A stretch of DNA of 64,000 bases, from positions 1-64,000 of the forward strand of contig JAJDTY010000024.1 in NCBI GenBank assembly GCA_022826945.1. Reading direction: 5' to 3'. The stretch is from Candidatus Binatia bacterium (GTDB lineage Bacteria > Desulfobacterota > Binatia > Bin18). Below the pieces are notes generated by a model. It saw only the letters and a list, made by a program, of their open reading frames with translations. It was not told the origin of the DNA and did no database searches. Positions 25,433 through 34,633 of the stretch are shown here, in pieces; the stretch's first letter is position 1, and each line of letters starts with the position of its first letter. A program made the position numbers and the translations under genes.

Positions 25433-26001
25433 TCGGATTCCTCACCCTCATGCTGGTAAAAAGACACCTCGGTTGTGCCGTAACGACGACGGTCCGTCAA
25501 TACCAAGGAGGCGTAGGCCGGGGCTCCAGACTCCTGCTGCGCATGCTCGACAACGACCCAGGCCCCTGTGAGGAGGACCGGGCTCCGCGCTAAACGCCGC
25601 AGGGTTTTGTCCACCCAGCCTTCCCCATACGGCGGGTCCAGAAACACCCCACCAAAACGAAATCCCTGGTCTTCCACAATACGGATGCCGGTCAGGGCGG
25701 AGGCCCGCAGCAGACGACCACGATGGAGCAGCCTTGTGGTCTTGAGGTTGGCGCGGATCACTTTCTGGGCGTCCGGACTGGTATCGACGAACACGCCGGA
25801 GCGGCCGCCCCGGCTCAAGGCTTCTATGCCGAGCCCGCCGGTCCCAGCGAACAGATCAAGAATATCTGTATCGGTGAGGGAAAATCGACTGACGAGAATG
25901 TTGAAGACCGACTCTCTGACTCGGTCGGCGGTGGGCCGGACCTTGTGTCCCTTGGGCACCACCAGGGTGAGCCCACCTGCCGAGCCGGAGATGACCCGCA
26001 T
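25429..26001 (-). CDS. rsmD: 16S rRNA (guanine-966 N2)-methyltransferase RsmD
   Basis: The 190-residue methyltransferase modifies G966 of 16S rRNA. The SAM motif is FAGTGGLGIEA at residues 51-61, and DPPY at 122-125 is the catalytic motif for N2-guanine methylation. The N-terminal VRPTADRVRESVFNIL is diagnostic of RsmD. Its ATG directly follows the thiolase stop (TAAATG) and its stop overlaps coaD, so the three genes form one operon. No separate Shine-Dalgarno is needed if translation is coupled. Confidence 0.96.
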   Translation of the reverse strand: MRVISGSAGGLTLVVPKGHKVRPTADRVRESVFNILVSRFSLTDTDILDLFAGTGGLGIEALSRGGRSGVFVDTSPDAQKVIRANLKTTRLLHRGRLLRASALTGIRIVEDQGFRFGGVFLDPPYGEGWVDKTLRRLARSPVLLTGAWVVVEHAQQESGAPAYASLVLTDRRRYGTTEVSFYQHEGEESE

Positions 26002-27219
26002 TTAGACACTAAGAATGTGAACGGCCAGAGCGGCCGCCTCGCCGCGGACCATGCCGCCGCCATTCTCGGTCAGTCCAACTTTGGCGCCTTCGACCTGGCG
26101 TTTCCCGGCCTCGCCGCGGAGTTGCCAGAATATCTCAGCGATCTGTGCCGTACCGGTGGCACCAACCGGATGGCCCTTGGCCAGCAAACCGCCGCTCGGA
26201 TTCACCGGGGTTTTCCCGCCGAGCGCCGTCACCCCTTCGTCAATCAAGCGACCGCCCTCTCCCTGCTGGCAGAGGCCGAGCTCTTCATAAATAATGAGTT
26301 CAGCCGGGGCTGAGGCGTCGTGGACTTCGGCCACGTCCAGATCTTCAGGGCCAATGCCAGCCACTTCGTAGGCCTTTTTCGCCATGCGTTCCGTCACGCC
26401 AGGGTCCCCAGGCTGGTGGTCCTGGCCCGAGCCCAGTACCGAGGCTTTGACATAGACCGGCTTGGTGGTGAACTCTGTTGCTTTCTCGGCGCTGGTGAGC
26501 ACTAGGGCAGCAGCACCGTCACCAATGGGAGAGCACATCATCCGTGTCAGCGGGTCGGCGATCATAGGTGAAGCGAGCACGTCTTCCATGCTACGCGGAG
26601 TCTGGAACTGGGCGTGTGGGTTCAGGCTGCCATTGGTGTGGTTCTTGGCAGCAATCTGCGCATAATGCTCTTTGGTCGTACCGTATTTCCGCATATGGCT
26701 GCGGGCAAACTCGGCGTAAAAATCCATGAACATGCTGCGCGACTTACCGGCCCCAGCCCCCTCGCCTTTCTCTTGAGTTGCCTTTTTCATGTCGGCCAGC
26801 GTTTTTTGCATCAGCTCGACATCAATGGCGCTGCCAATGGCGGCAAACGATTTCTTCTTGTCCTCGTGGTAGAGCTTTTCCATACCCAGGGCAAGCACGA
26901 CATCGTACATGCCGGACGCGACGTATAGCCAAGCCAGATGGAAGGCGGTAGCTGCGCTGGCACAGGCGTTTTCGGTGTTAATAACCGGAATACCGCCAAT
27001 CCCCATTTCACGCAGGACTACCTGCCCACGGATACATTCCTGACCGGTAATCAGACCGGCCATGGCGTTCCCGACCGCGACCGCCTCCAGTGCATTAGAT
27101 TCAATCCCGGCAGATTTGAGGGCACCCTCAATAGCTTCGCGAGACAACTCTTTCATGCCTTTATCCAGATGCTTGGCAAAACGGGTCATACCCGCGCCAA
27201 CCAGGGCAACCTCTCTCAT
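26002..27219 (-). CDS. Thiolase-family protein (acetyl-CoA acetyltransferase / lipid-transfer type)
   Basis: The 405-residue thiolase-fold protein has the nucleophile Cys86 in ENACASAA and the second catalytic region GGLLAKGHPVGATG near residue 350. The HDASAPAE and SPIGDGAAAL segments are closer to the SCP2/lipid-transfer thiolase branch than to biosynthetic thiolases. It probably cleaves or condenses acyl-CoA thioesters. The ATG at 27219 follows AGGAGG. Its operon partners rsmD and coaD are housekeeping genes, so the linkage is not informative about substrate. Confidence 0.88.
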   Translation of the reverse strand: MREVALVGAGMTRFAKHLDKGMKELSREAIEGALKSAGIESNALEAVAVGNAMAGLITGQECIRGQVVLREMGIGGIPVINTENACASAATAFHLAWLYVASGMYDVVLALGMEKLYHEDKKKSFAAIGSAIDVELMQKTLADMKKATQEKGEGAGAGKSRSMFMDFYAEFARSHMRKYGTTKEHYAQIAAKNHTNGSLNPHAQFQTPRSMEDVLASPMIADPLTRMMCSPIGDGAAALVLTSAEKATEFTTKPVYVKASVLGSGQDHQPGDPGVTERMAKKAYEVAGIGPEDLDVAEVHDASAPAELIIYEELGLCQQGEGGRLIDEGVTALGGKTPVNPSGGLLAKGHPVGATGTAQIAEIFWQLRGEAGKRQVEGAKVGLTENGGGMVRGEAAALAVHILSV

Positions 27220-27311
27220 GTGGCTCCTCCTTCTTCTTTCTGTGATGAGCGGCCCAACTATATCCGCATTCCCTCTTGTTCTGCAAGGCGAATTTCTTCA
27301 GGATAGCGCGT

Positions 27312-27977
27312 GTGAATTTTGTTCTGGTTCCTATCAAAGCCCTATCTCAGGGCAAAAGCCGCCTGTCCGCGCTCTTGTCCGATGCCCAGCGGCATAGTCT
27401 GTCTCAGGCCATGTTGCGCGACGTCCTGACGCAACTGCGCCGGGCGGCGACGGTGGACCGCTTTGGGGTGGTGACCTCGGACCGGACCCTGCTGGACCTT
27501 GCGCGTGGTTTAGGCGCGGACGCCATTGACGAGGGCCATCCACGGGGGCTGAACGGGGCCGTTGCGGTTGGGGAAGAGTTTTGTCTGCAACAGGGCGGCA
27601 CAACGCTGCTGGTCCTGCTGTCAGATCTGCCGATGGTCACCTCCGAAGACGTTGACCTGCTGTTGTGTGAGGCAACGGACGAGCCCGAAGTGCTGTTAGT
27701 AACCTGCAAAGAGGGCGAGGGCACCAATGCGCTCTTGCGTACCCCACCGCTCGTTATTCCCACCTGCTTTGGCGGTCCAAGCCTCGGTGCCCACCAGGCT
27801 CGGGCTCGGCAGGAGAATATCGCCTGCCGGGTGATTGAGGCTCCGCGTATTGCGTTTGATATTGACTCGGTCGAAGACCTCACGCTTTTTGCCTCAGCAC
27901 CAACGGCGACGCATACCTATCAGGCATTACAGGATCTAGATGTTTTGCCCGCCCTTGGGATTGATCCGACGGAGTGA
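27312..27977 (+). CDS. cofC: 2-phospho-L-lactate guanylyltransferase (coenzyme F420 synthesis)
   Basis: The 221-residue nucleotidyltransferase of the CofC/FbiD family activates phospholactate or phosphoenolpyruvate for F420 synthesis. The start NFVLVPIKALSQGKSRL, the LSDLPMVTSEDVD catalytic strand, the GTNALLRTPP loop, FGGPSLGAHQ and FDIDSVEDL near the C-terminus are the family motifs. GTG 27312 is chosen because homologues start at this point; an upstream frame to 27276 adds residues that do not match. It is divergent from the thiolase gene. It implies an F420-dependent metabolism in this organism. Confidence 0.87.
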   Translation: MNFVLVPIKALSQGKSRLSALLSDAQRHSLSQAMLRDVLTQLRRAATVDRFGVVTSDRTLLDLARGLGADAIDEGHPRGLNGAVAVGEEFCLQQGGTTLLVLLSDLPMVTSEDVDLLLCEATDEPEVLLVTCKEGEGTNALLRTPPLVIPTCFGGPSLGAHQARARQENIACRVIEAPRIAFDIDSVEDLTLFASAPTATHTYQALQDLDVLPALGIDPTE

Positions 27978-28027
27978 TGCGCCGGCAAGAGGAAGGCCTA
28001 GTGTATCTCACGCGCTTACCGTGATCT

Positions 28028-28960
28028 ATGGGAAAGCCACAGGTCGTTGTTATCACCGGCCCGACCGCCACGGGCAAAACTGCGCTCGCGCTCACCCTGG
28101 CCCAACGCTATAACGCGGAGATCATCAGCGCGGATTCCCGTCAGGTGTATCGCCACCTGGACATTGGAACGGCAAAGCCAACACTGGCAGAGCAAGCCCT
28201 AGTGCCGCATCATGTGATCGATGTGGTCAATCCAGATGAACATTTTGATGTGGCCCGCTTTCGGGCACTGGCGCACGAGACGATTACCGCGCTGACCCGG
28301 CGAGGCAAGCGTGCTTTTGTGGTGGGTGGAACCGGACTCTATATTCGGGCCTTGACCCGGGGGCTCTTTGTTGGACCGCAGGCCGACCCCGTGCTACGCA
28401 AACGTCTAACCATCCAGGAGCAGAAGCACGGCCCTGGTTTTCTGCACAACTGGCTATGCCGGGTTGATGCGGACGCGGCCCGGCGGCTCCATCCAAACGA
28501 CCGAGCCCGGCTGATTCGGGCCTTGGAAGTCTGGTTGTTGAGCGGGAAGCCGATGAGTGCCTGGCAGCGGGAGCATGGCTTCCGCGAGCGACCGTTTTCG
28601 ACGCTACTCGTGTCCCTGGTCCTGGAACGGGAGATCCTGGCCCGGCGTATCCAGCAGCGCTGCCAGCAGATGGTTCGTGATGGCCTTGTTGACGAGGTCC
28701 GCCGGGTCTGGGATATGGGGTTTGGTGAGCAGCTTCCCGCATTCCGCACCATCGGCTATGCTCAGATTGTGGACCTCTTGCATGGACGATCCACCCTGGA
28801 GGAAGCAGTCACTGATATGGCCATGGCAACCCGTCGGCTGGCCAAACGGCAGCGGACTTGGCTGCGCGCAGAGCCTGAGGTGCAATGGTATACCCCTGCA
28901 CAAGAGCAAGAGATTGACCGGGTGGTGCAGGAGTTCTTTGAAGGGGCAGGAACGACGTAG
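28028..28960 (+). CDS. miaA: tRNA dimethylallyltransferase MiaA
   Basis: The 310-residue enzyme adds an isopentenyl group to A37 of tRNAs reading UNN codons. The P-loop is GPTATGKT at residues 11-18. The family motifs SADSRQVYRHLDIGTAKP, HVIDVVNP, FVVGGTGLYI and the late TIGYAQ follow in order. The length is normal. It starts 50 bases after cofC and is followed by accA, in the long plus-strand operon. Confidence 0.97.
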   Translation: MGKPQVVVITGPTATGKTALALTLAQRYNAEIISADSRQVYRHLDIGTAKPTLAEQALVPHHVIDVVNPDEHFDVARFRALAHETITALTRRGKRAFVVGGTGLYIRALTRGLFVGPQADPVLRKRLTIQEQKHGPGFLHNWLCRVDADAARRLHPNDRARLIRALEVWLLSGKPMSAWQREHGFRERPFSTLLVSLVLEREILARRIQQRCQQMVRDGLVDEVRRVWDMGFGEQLPAFRTIGYAQIVDLLHGRSTLEEAVTDMAMATRRLAKRQRTWLRAEPEVQWYTPAQEQEIDRVVQEFFEGAGTT

Positions 28961-29034
28961 CGTGGCAGACAGCGAAGACCGGTCGGGCCGTTCGACTCCC
29001 GACGTTTCACGCTCTGAGTATTGAAGGAGCAATC

Positions 29035-30048
29035 GTGCAGACAACCTATCTCGATTTTGAGCGCCCGCTGGAGGAGTTGGATAAGCAGGTGTATGCCCTC
29101 AGCCAGTTGGAAAACCGGTCGGAACAGCAGCAGACCGAACTCGCCGCTCTGGAAGAACGGCTCCGACAGTGCGAGGCTGAGGTGTTTAGCACGCTCTCAC
29201 CGTGGCAACGGGTGCAACTCTCGCGACACCCGGACCGGCCCTATACGCTCGATTATATTGAGGCATTATGCTCCGAATTCGTGGAACTGCACGGCGATCG
29301 CGTCTTTGGTGATGATCCGGCGATTGTCGGTGGTCTGGCGCGTTTTCAAGGTATGCCAGTGGTGGTGGTCGGCCATCAGCGTGGGAAGACAGTCACCGAG
29401 AAAGTGCACCGGAATTTTGGTATGCCCCGGCCCGAGGGATATCGAAAGGCGCTCCGCCTCTTTCATCTCGCCGAGCGGTTCCAACGGCCCGTGCTGAGCT
29501 TTGTCGATACCCAAGGCGCCTATCCCGGAGTGGGTGCTGAGGAGCGCGGCCAGGCCGAAGCCATTGCCAAGAATATCCAAGAAATGGCCGGTCTCAAGAC
29601 TCCCATCATTGTTACGGTGATTGGAGAAGGGGGAAGCGGCGGCGCCCTGGCCCTTGGGGTTGGCGACCGGCTGCTGATGCAGGAAAACGCCTGCTATTCG
29701 GTCATTACTCCCGAAGGCTGCGCGGCGATTCTCTTTGGAGAGCGCACGCCGGAACGTTCGGCCTGGGCTGCCGAGGCGCTGAAGGTCACGGCGCCGCACC
29801 TGCTCGATCTCGGCGTGATTGATGAGATGATTGACGAGCCGTCAGGGGGAGCTCATAGGCATACCCAGGCGGCGATCAGCGATGTTGGAGCCGCAATCGA
29901 CCGACATCTGCAAGCGGTGAGCGACTTGTCCATAGCCGAGCTCATGGATCAGCGCTACACGAAGTTTCGTCGGATGGGAGAAGTCGGTATTGTCGATACC
30001 GCAGAAGAGTCGGCGGCCGGAGTCAATGAGAGTAGTGTCACGCGCTGA
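29035..30048 (+). CDS. accA: Acetyl-CoA carboxylase carboxyltransferase subunit alpha
   Basis: The 337-residue subunit transfers carboxyl from carboxybiotin to acetyl-CoA, making malonyl-CoA for fatty acids, together with AccD, which is not in this window. The N-terminal helix (LDFERPLEELDKQVYAL) and the crotonase-like core with TQGAYPGVGAEERGQ and GEGGSGGALALGVGD are typical. The start is GTG 29035 behind GAAGGAGC. It lies 74 bases after miaA. The C-terminus ends in an ordinary accA tail extended by about 20 residues. Confidence 0.96.
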   Translation: MQTTYLDFERPLEELDKQVYALSQLENRSEQQQTELAALEERLRQCEAEVFSTLSPWQRVQLSRHPDRPYTLDYIEALCSEFVELHGDRVFGDDPAIVGGLARFQGMPVVVVGHQRGKTVTEKVHRNFGMPRPEGYRKALRLFHLAERFQRPVLSFVDTQGAYPGVGAEERGQAEAIAKNIQEMAGLKTPIIVTVIGEGGSGGALALGVGDRLLMQENACYSVITPEGCAAILFGERTPERSAWAAEALKVTAPHLLDLGVIDEMIDEPSGGAHRHTQAAISDVGAAIDRHLQAVSDLSIAELMDQRYTKFRRMGEVGIVDTAEESAAGVNESSVTR

Positions 30049-30109
30049 ACTGCAGATGTCCCGCCCAGCCGCGTAGACTGGCTCAGAAAATCGTAGTACA
30101 AAGCGCCGT

Positions 30110-31237
30110 GTGGCGCACAAACGTTCTTCCTCTTCACCGTCGGCATTAGAGACACTAAGAGAGAGAATCGATCGGATCGATGCCCAAATCCTCACGTTGT
30201 TGAATCGCCGCGCCCGTCTAGCTCAACGGATTGGAGACACGAAAGGGAAGACCAATCCGGTCTATATACCAAGCCGGGAACGAGCCATTCTCGCCCGGCT
30301 GGCCGAGTTGAACACCGGGCCGCTGCCGAACGAATCCGTTCAGGCCATTTATCACGAGATTATTTCCGCTTCCCGTGCGCTCGAAACGTCTTTGCGGGTT
30401 GCCTATCTCGGACCAGAGGCGAGCTATGCGCATATGGCCAGCAAAGAGCAGTTTGGCTCAAAGGCCGAGTTTGTCCCGGTAGAGACGATTCCCCAGATTT
30501 TCTCAACAGTGGAAAACGGGCAGGTCGACTACGGGGTCGTGCCAGTCGAGAACTCGAGTCAAGGCTCGGTTGCTCTCACGCTCGATCTTTTTATTGAAAC
30601 GAACCTGCATATTATTGCCGAGCGGTCATTGGCCATTCGGCACTGTTTGCTCAGCCGGTCCACAAAGCGGGAGCGCATTCAGCGCGTCCTCGCCCATCCG
30701 CAGTCTCTGGCGCAATGTCAGCACTGGCTGGCCACACATCTGCCGGGTGTGCCTACGGAGGCGGCGTCGAGCAATTCTCGCGCGGCGGAACTCGTCCGGC
30801 GTGACGCGCGTGCCGCAGCGATTGCTGGACGGTTGGCCGCGGAGCGCTATCGGCTCAACATCATCGACGCGGATATTCAGGACCAAGCGGCAAACTACAC
30901 CCGTTTCGCTATTCTGAGCCGGACGGGGCAGCCGGGTACACCGACCGGGGATGACAAAACGTCCCTGGTGCTGTCGGTCCGTGATGAGCCGGGGATCCTG
31001 TATCAGGTGCTGAGGCCGTTTGCCGCACACAGTATGAGCCTGCTCCGGATTGAGTCCCGGCCGCTCAAAGGGCGGCCCTGGGAATACGTCTTTTTTATCG
31101 ATGTCGAAGGGCATGTGGGCGACCGGGCTCTGGCCGAGGCCCTGCGAGAGATCGAACCCTGCTGCATGTCGGTCAAAGTGCTGGGTTCGTATACCTCCTT
31201 TGGGTCGGCGACTGGATCGACGCCGCAAAAACGGTGA
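30110..31237 (+). CDS. pheA: Bifunctional chorismate mutase / prephenate dehydratase
   Basis: The 375-residue enzyme commits chorismate to phenylalanine. An AroQ-type mutase helix lies at about 15-75 (LRERIDRIDAQILTLLNRRA). The prephenate dehydratase domain has AYLGPEASYAH and VPVENSSQG, with the TRF motif as NYTRFAIL. A C-terminal ACT domain (LVLSVRDEPGILYQVL and IESRP) should bind phenylalanine for feedback control. The GTG at 30110 is the assigned start but has a weak ribosome site. It precedes hisC by six bases. Confidence 0.95.
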   Translation: MAHKRSSSSPSALETLRERIDRIDAQILTLLNRRARLAQRIGDTKGKTNPVYIPSRERAILARLAELNTGPLPNESVQAIYHEIISASRALETSLRVAYLGPEASYAHMASKEQFGSKAEFVPVETIPQIFSTVENGQVDYGVVPVENSSQGSVALTLDLFIETNLHIIAERSLAIRHCLLSRSTKRERIQRVLAHPQSLAQCQHWLATHLPGVPTEAASSNSRAAELVRRDARAAAIAGRLAAERYRLNIIDADIQDQAANYTRFAILSRTGQPGTPTGDDKTSLVLSVRDEPGILYQVLRPFAAHSMSLLRIESRPLKGRPWEYVFFIDVEGHVGDRALAEALREIEPCCMSVKVLGSYTSFGSATGSTPQKR

Positions 31238-31243
31238 ACGCGT

Positions 31244-32335
31244 ATGGATATTCGAAAGTATGTACCGGATTGGGTCTTGAGCCTCACCCCGTATCAGCCG
31301 GGCAAGCCGATTGAAGAGGTTGAGCGGGAATACGGGATCAGCAACTCGGTGAAAATCGCCTCAAACGAGAATCCCCTTGGTCCGTCTCCAAAGGCGCTTG
31401 AGGCGATTCGTGCGGCTCTGCCCCAGCTCCATCTGTATCCTGACGGTGATGCCTTTTATCTCAAGCAACGCCTGGCTGAGAAATTCGGGCTGGACCGGTC
31501 GCGGATCATTATTGGTAACGGCTCGAACGAACTGATCGAGATGATCGTGCGAGCCTTTTTGCGCGTGGGCGAATCAATTGTCGCCGCTGAGCATGCCTTT
31601 GCCATTTATCATCTATGCGTGCACGCGGCCGGTGGCCGTACGATTACCGTTCCACACACCGGCTTTGCCTTTGATCTGGACGCCATGGCGCGAGCCGTTG
31701 AAGCTGAGACACGCATCATTTTTTTGGATAACCCCAATAATCCCACCGGTACCATCTATACCAGGACGGACTGGGAGGCGTTTCTGGAGCGGGTGCCGCC
31801 GAGGGTGGTGATTGTAGTGGACGAAGCGTATTTTGAATTTGTCGATGACCCGGACTACCCCAACTCACTCGACTACCATTCGGATGAGCGGGTGCTCATC
31901 ACCCTGCGCACCTTTTCCAAGATCTGCGGTCTGGCCGGCGTTCGCATTGGCTATGGTATTTCCTCACCAGAAGTGATTGACGCTCTCAATCGTATCCGTC
32001 AGCCCTTTAATGTGAACACGCTCGCCCAGGTGGGAGCGTTAGCCGCGCTTGACGATACCGAGCATATCCGCCGTACCCAGGATAATAATCGCCAAGGGCT
32101 GGCTTATCTGCGCCGGGAGTTGGACCGGCTAGGTATCGAATACGCTCCGAGCTGGGGGAATTTCCTCCTCGTCAAGGTTGGTTCTGGCGTTTCGCAACAG
32201 CTTTTGTCCCAGGGGATTATCATTCGACCCATGGAGGGGTATGGCTATCCCGGCTATGCCCGTGTGAGTGTGGGCTTAGCCAAGGAAAACGAACACTTTA
32301 TTGCGGCCATGAAAAAGCTGCAAGCGCAGGCATAG
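31244..32335 (+). CDS. hisC: Histidinol-phosphate / aromatic aminotransferase
   Basis: The 363-residue fold-type I PLP aminotransferase has the HisC pattern: SNENPLGPSP-like ASNENPLGPSPKAL, GNGSNELIEM, LDNPNNPTGT, and the lysine motif FSKICGLAGVRIGYG. The enzyme normally serves histidine synthesis. Here it sits between pheA and tyrA, so it may also, or mainly, transaminate aromatic 2-oxoacids. This is inference from context and is a common arrangement in such operons. ATG 31244 begins MDIRKYVPDWV, six bases after pheA. Confidence 0.92.
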   Translation: MDIRKYVPDWVLSLTPYQPGKPIEEVEREYGISNSVKIASNENPLGPSPKALEAIRAALPQLHLYPDGDAFYLKQRLAEKFGLDRSRIIIGNGSNELIEMIVRAFLRVGESIVAAEHAFAIYHLCVHAAGGRTITVPHTGFAFDLDAMARAVEAETRIIFLDNPNNPTGTIYTRTDWEAFLERVPPRVVIVVDEAYFEFVDDPDYPNSLDYHSDERVLITLRTFSKICGLAGVRIGYGISSPEVIDALNRIRQPFNVNTLAQVGALAALDDTEHIRRTQDNNRQGLAYLRRELDRLGIEYAPSWGNFLLVKVGSGVSQQLLSQGIIIRPMEGYGYPGYARVSVGLAKENEHFIAAMKKLQAQA

Positions 32336-32352
32336 CCTGCATCTCATACAGT

Positions 32353-33255
32353 ATGTCAGTATTATTTCATCGTCTGCTTATCGTCGGAGTTGGTCTGATC
32401 GGTGGCTCGCTCGGCCTAGCGGCTAAAGCGCGGGGTTTGGTTGACCAAGTGGTTGGCTTTGGTCGGACTGAGGCCAATCTGAAAATTGCGCTCGACCGTG
32501 GCCTGATTGATGCCTATACCTTCGATCCGGCCGAAGCGGCCCGGGGAACCGACTGCGTTCTGCTTGCCGTCCCAGTCCAAGCGACCGGTCCGGTCATGCA
32601 GCAGTTTCTGCCCTATCTCTCGCCAGGCTGTATTGTAACGGATGCAGGCAGTGTCAAAGCGCCAGTCGTTGCCACACTCGAATCCCTTGTCCCCGACTCG
32701 CTACCGTGTGTGGCCGCCCATCCCATTGCCGGGACTGAAAATGCCGGAGCTGGAGCGGCCTTCGAGACCCTCTTTGAGGGACGTTTATGTGTCTTGACGC
32801 CGACTACCAGGACCAATACGGACGCTCTGGCACGGGTCCGGGCCTTGTGGGAAGGCGTTGGTATGCGCGTCGAAGAAATGGACCCTGAGGTCCACGACCG
32901 CATCCTTGCCCAGGTCAGCCACCTGCCCCATCTCATCGCGTTTAGTGTCATAAATGGTCTCCTTCAGGCGTTTCCGCCCTCAACCCCACCGCAATCGGAG
33001 CAGATCGACCCGCTCGTATATGCCGGTAGTGCATTTGCGGACCTGACTCGGGTGGCCGCCAGCCCCGTCGAGATGTGGCGCGACATCTGTCTTGAGAATC
33101 GCGACGCCTTGCTTGCCGCGATCTCCGGTTTTGAAGCCGCGTTGACGCAGATGAAAGCCGCGGTTTCCGAGGGGGACGGACGAGCGCTCTCGGCGGATAT
33201 TACGCGGGCTCGCGAGGAACGCCAGCGCCTGACTCGTTTGCGTGAAAAAGAGTAA
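32353..33255 (+). CDS. tyrA: Prephenate dehydrogenase
   Basis: The 300-residue NAD(P)-dependent enzyme of tyrosine synthesis has the dinucleotide motif VGVGLIGGSLGLAAK near residues 12-26. The motifs TDAGSVKAPV, AAHPIAGTENAGA (with the catalytic His) and ILAQVSHLPHLIAF are those of TyrA. There is no ACT domain. It starts 17 bases after hisC. Its last codons and TAA stop lie inside the left arm of the dispersed inverted repeat at 33245-33302. Confidence 0.95.
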   Translation: MSVLFHRLLIVGVGLIGGSLGLAAKARGLVDQVVGFGRTEANLKIALDRGLIDAYTFDPAEAARGTDCVLLAVPVQATGPVMQQFLPYLSPGCIVTDAGSVKAPVVATLESLVPDSLPCVAAHPIAGTENAGAGAAFETLFEGRLCVLTPTTRTNTDALARVRALWEGVGMRVEEMDPEVHDRILAQVSHLPHLIAFSVINGLLQAFPPSTPPQSEQIDPLVYAGSAFADLTRVAASPVEMWRDICLENRDALLAAISGFEAALTQMKAAVSEGDGRALSADITRAREERQRLTRLREKE

Positions 33256-33302
33256 ACGAGTCCTCCACTAGACACGGGATGCTGGACACGTTTACTCTTT
33301 TG
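33245..33302. repeat. Dispersed 55-bp inverted repeat, copy B
   Basis: The left arm AAAAAGAGTAAACGAGTCC contains the last two codons and stop of tyrA. The right arm GGACACGTTTACTCTTTT ends six bases before the aroA ATG. The arms pair almost perfectly around a 20-base loop. The loop shares TCC-A-AGACA with copy C. Unlike the other copies it sits inside an operon. In RNA it would form a T-tailed stem that could act as a partial terminator or translation block for aroA. Confidence 0.8.
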
Positions 33303-33307
33303 GGGAC

Positions 33308-34633
33308 ATGACACCAGCGGTGACGATCCCTCCGGCTCCCCACGGCATACGGGGTGAAATCCACCTGCCGGGCGATAAATCCATCAGCCATCGGGCCGTG
33401 CTGTTTGCGGCCCTGGCCACGGGAGAGAGCTGTATCCGGGGCTGTTCGCTGGGTGAGGACAACCTGCGGACGATCCAGGCAGTCCAATTGTTGGGAGTCG
33501 ATATCACCCAGCACGACACAACGGTGATCGTGAGAAGCCGAGGCTGGGATGCTTTCCAGCCCCCGAGCGATGCGGACGTCACCATCGACTGTGGAAATTC
33601 AGGCACCACGATGCGCCTGCTGTCCGGTATCCTGGCCGGGTGTTCTTTTACCTCCCGCTTGGATGGTGATGCCTCGCTCCGGCAGCGCCCCATGAGGCGG
33701 GTAATTGAGCCGCTCCAGTTGATGGGCGCTACGATTGAGAGTGAAGGCGGACAGCACTGCGCGCCGTTACGGATTAGAGAACAGAACGGGCTCCTCACCG
33801 GGATTACGTATACGAGTCCTGTGGCGAGCGCGCAGGTCAAATCCGCCATCCTTTTGGCCGGTCTACACGCCAGCGGGCGGACGACGGTGAGAGAGCCCGA
33901 ACGTTCCCGCGATCATACGGAGCGCCTACTACCCGCATTCGGCGGGCGGCTTACGGTGCAAGGGCGAACGGTATCCGTTGACGGCGGAACACCGCTACAC
34001 GCCCAGGATGTGGATGTTCCCGGTGACCTCTCTTCCGCGGCCTTTTTTATCGCAGCAGCCCTCCTGCTGCCTCGCTCGGAGTTGCGTATTCGTCAGATTG
34101 GACTCAACCCCACCCGGACAGGGATAGTGGATATCTTTCGCGCAATGGGGGCCCAGATCGATATACATAACGCGCAGAACGTCTGCGGAGAGCCGGTCGG
34201 AGACCTAGTAGTCCGCTCAAGCTCCTTGCGTGGGATAGAAGTTGACGGTGAGCTAGTTGTCCGCGCCATTGATGAACTGCCCATGCTTGCCGTGGCTATG
34301 GCGTTTGCCCACGGCACGTCCGTCATTCGTGGGGCCGCAGAGCTACGCGTCAAAGAGAGTGACCGCATTCGCGCTCTGGCCGTCGCCTTAGCTGCTCTCG
34401 GCGTGACGGTGGAAGAACTGCCGGATGGGCTAGTGATCATCGGGCAGGGCCGCGTGCACGGCGGAACGGTCCACAGTCAAGGTGATCACCGGGTTGCGAT
34501 GGCGCTGAGCGTAGCCGGACTCGGTTCGGACGAGGGCGTTGTCGTCCAGGAGCCGGAGTGCATTGCCATTTCCTTTCCCGGATATTACCGCCTAGTTCAG
34601 GAGGTGACCGGAGTCCGGCTGGGGGCAGGCTGA
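33308..34633 (+). CDS. aroA: 3-phosphoshikimate 1-carboxyvinyltransferase (EPSP synthase)
   Basis: The 441-residue enzyme joins shikimate-3-phosphate and phosphoenolpyruvate in the aromatic pathway. LPGDKSISHRAVLFAALATG near the start, CGNSGTTMRLLSG, RQRPMRRVIEPLQLMGA, SAQVKSAILLAGL, and the late KESDRIRALAVAL with GDHRVAMAL are present. The GDKSISH form, rather than GSKSVSN, is that seen in class II EPSP synthases. The gene starts directly after inverted repeat B and its stop overlaps the cmk start by one base. Confidence 0.96.
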   Translation: MTPAVTIPPAPHGIRGEIHLPGDKSISHRAVLFAALATGESCIRGCSLGEDNLRTIQAVQLLGVDITQHDTTVIVRSRGWDAFQPPSDADVTIDCGNSGTTMRLLSGILAGCSFTSRLDGDASLRQRPMRRVIEPLQLMGATIESEGGQHCAPLRIREQNGLLTGITYTSPVASAQVKSAILLAGLHASGRTTVREPERSRDHTERLLPAFGGRLTVQGRTVSVDGGTPLHAQDVDVPGDLSSAAFFIAAALLLPRSELRIRQIGLNPTRTGIVDIFRAMGAQIDIHNAQNVCGEPVGDLVVRSSSLRGIEVDGELVVRAIDELPMLAVAMAFAHGTSVIRGAAELRVKESDRIRALAVALAALGVTVEELPDGLVIIGQGRVHGGTVHSQGDHRVAMALSVAGLGSDEGVVVQEPECIAISFPGYYRLVQEVTGVRLGAG

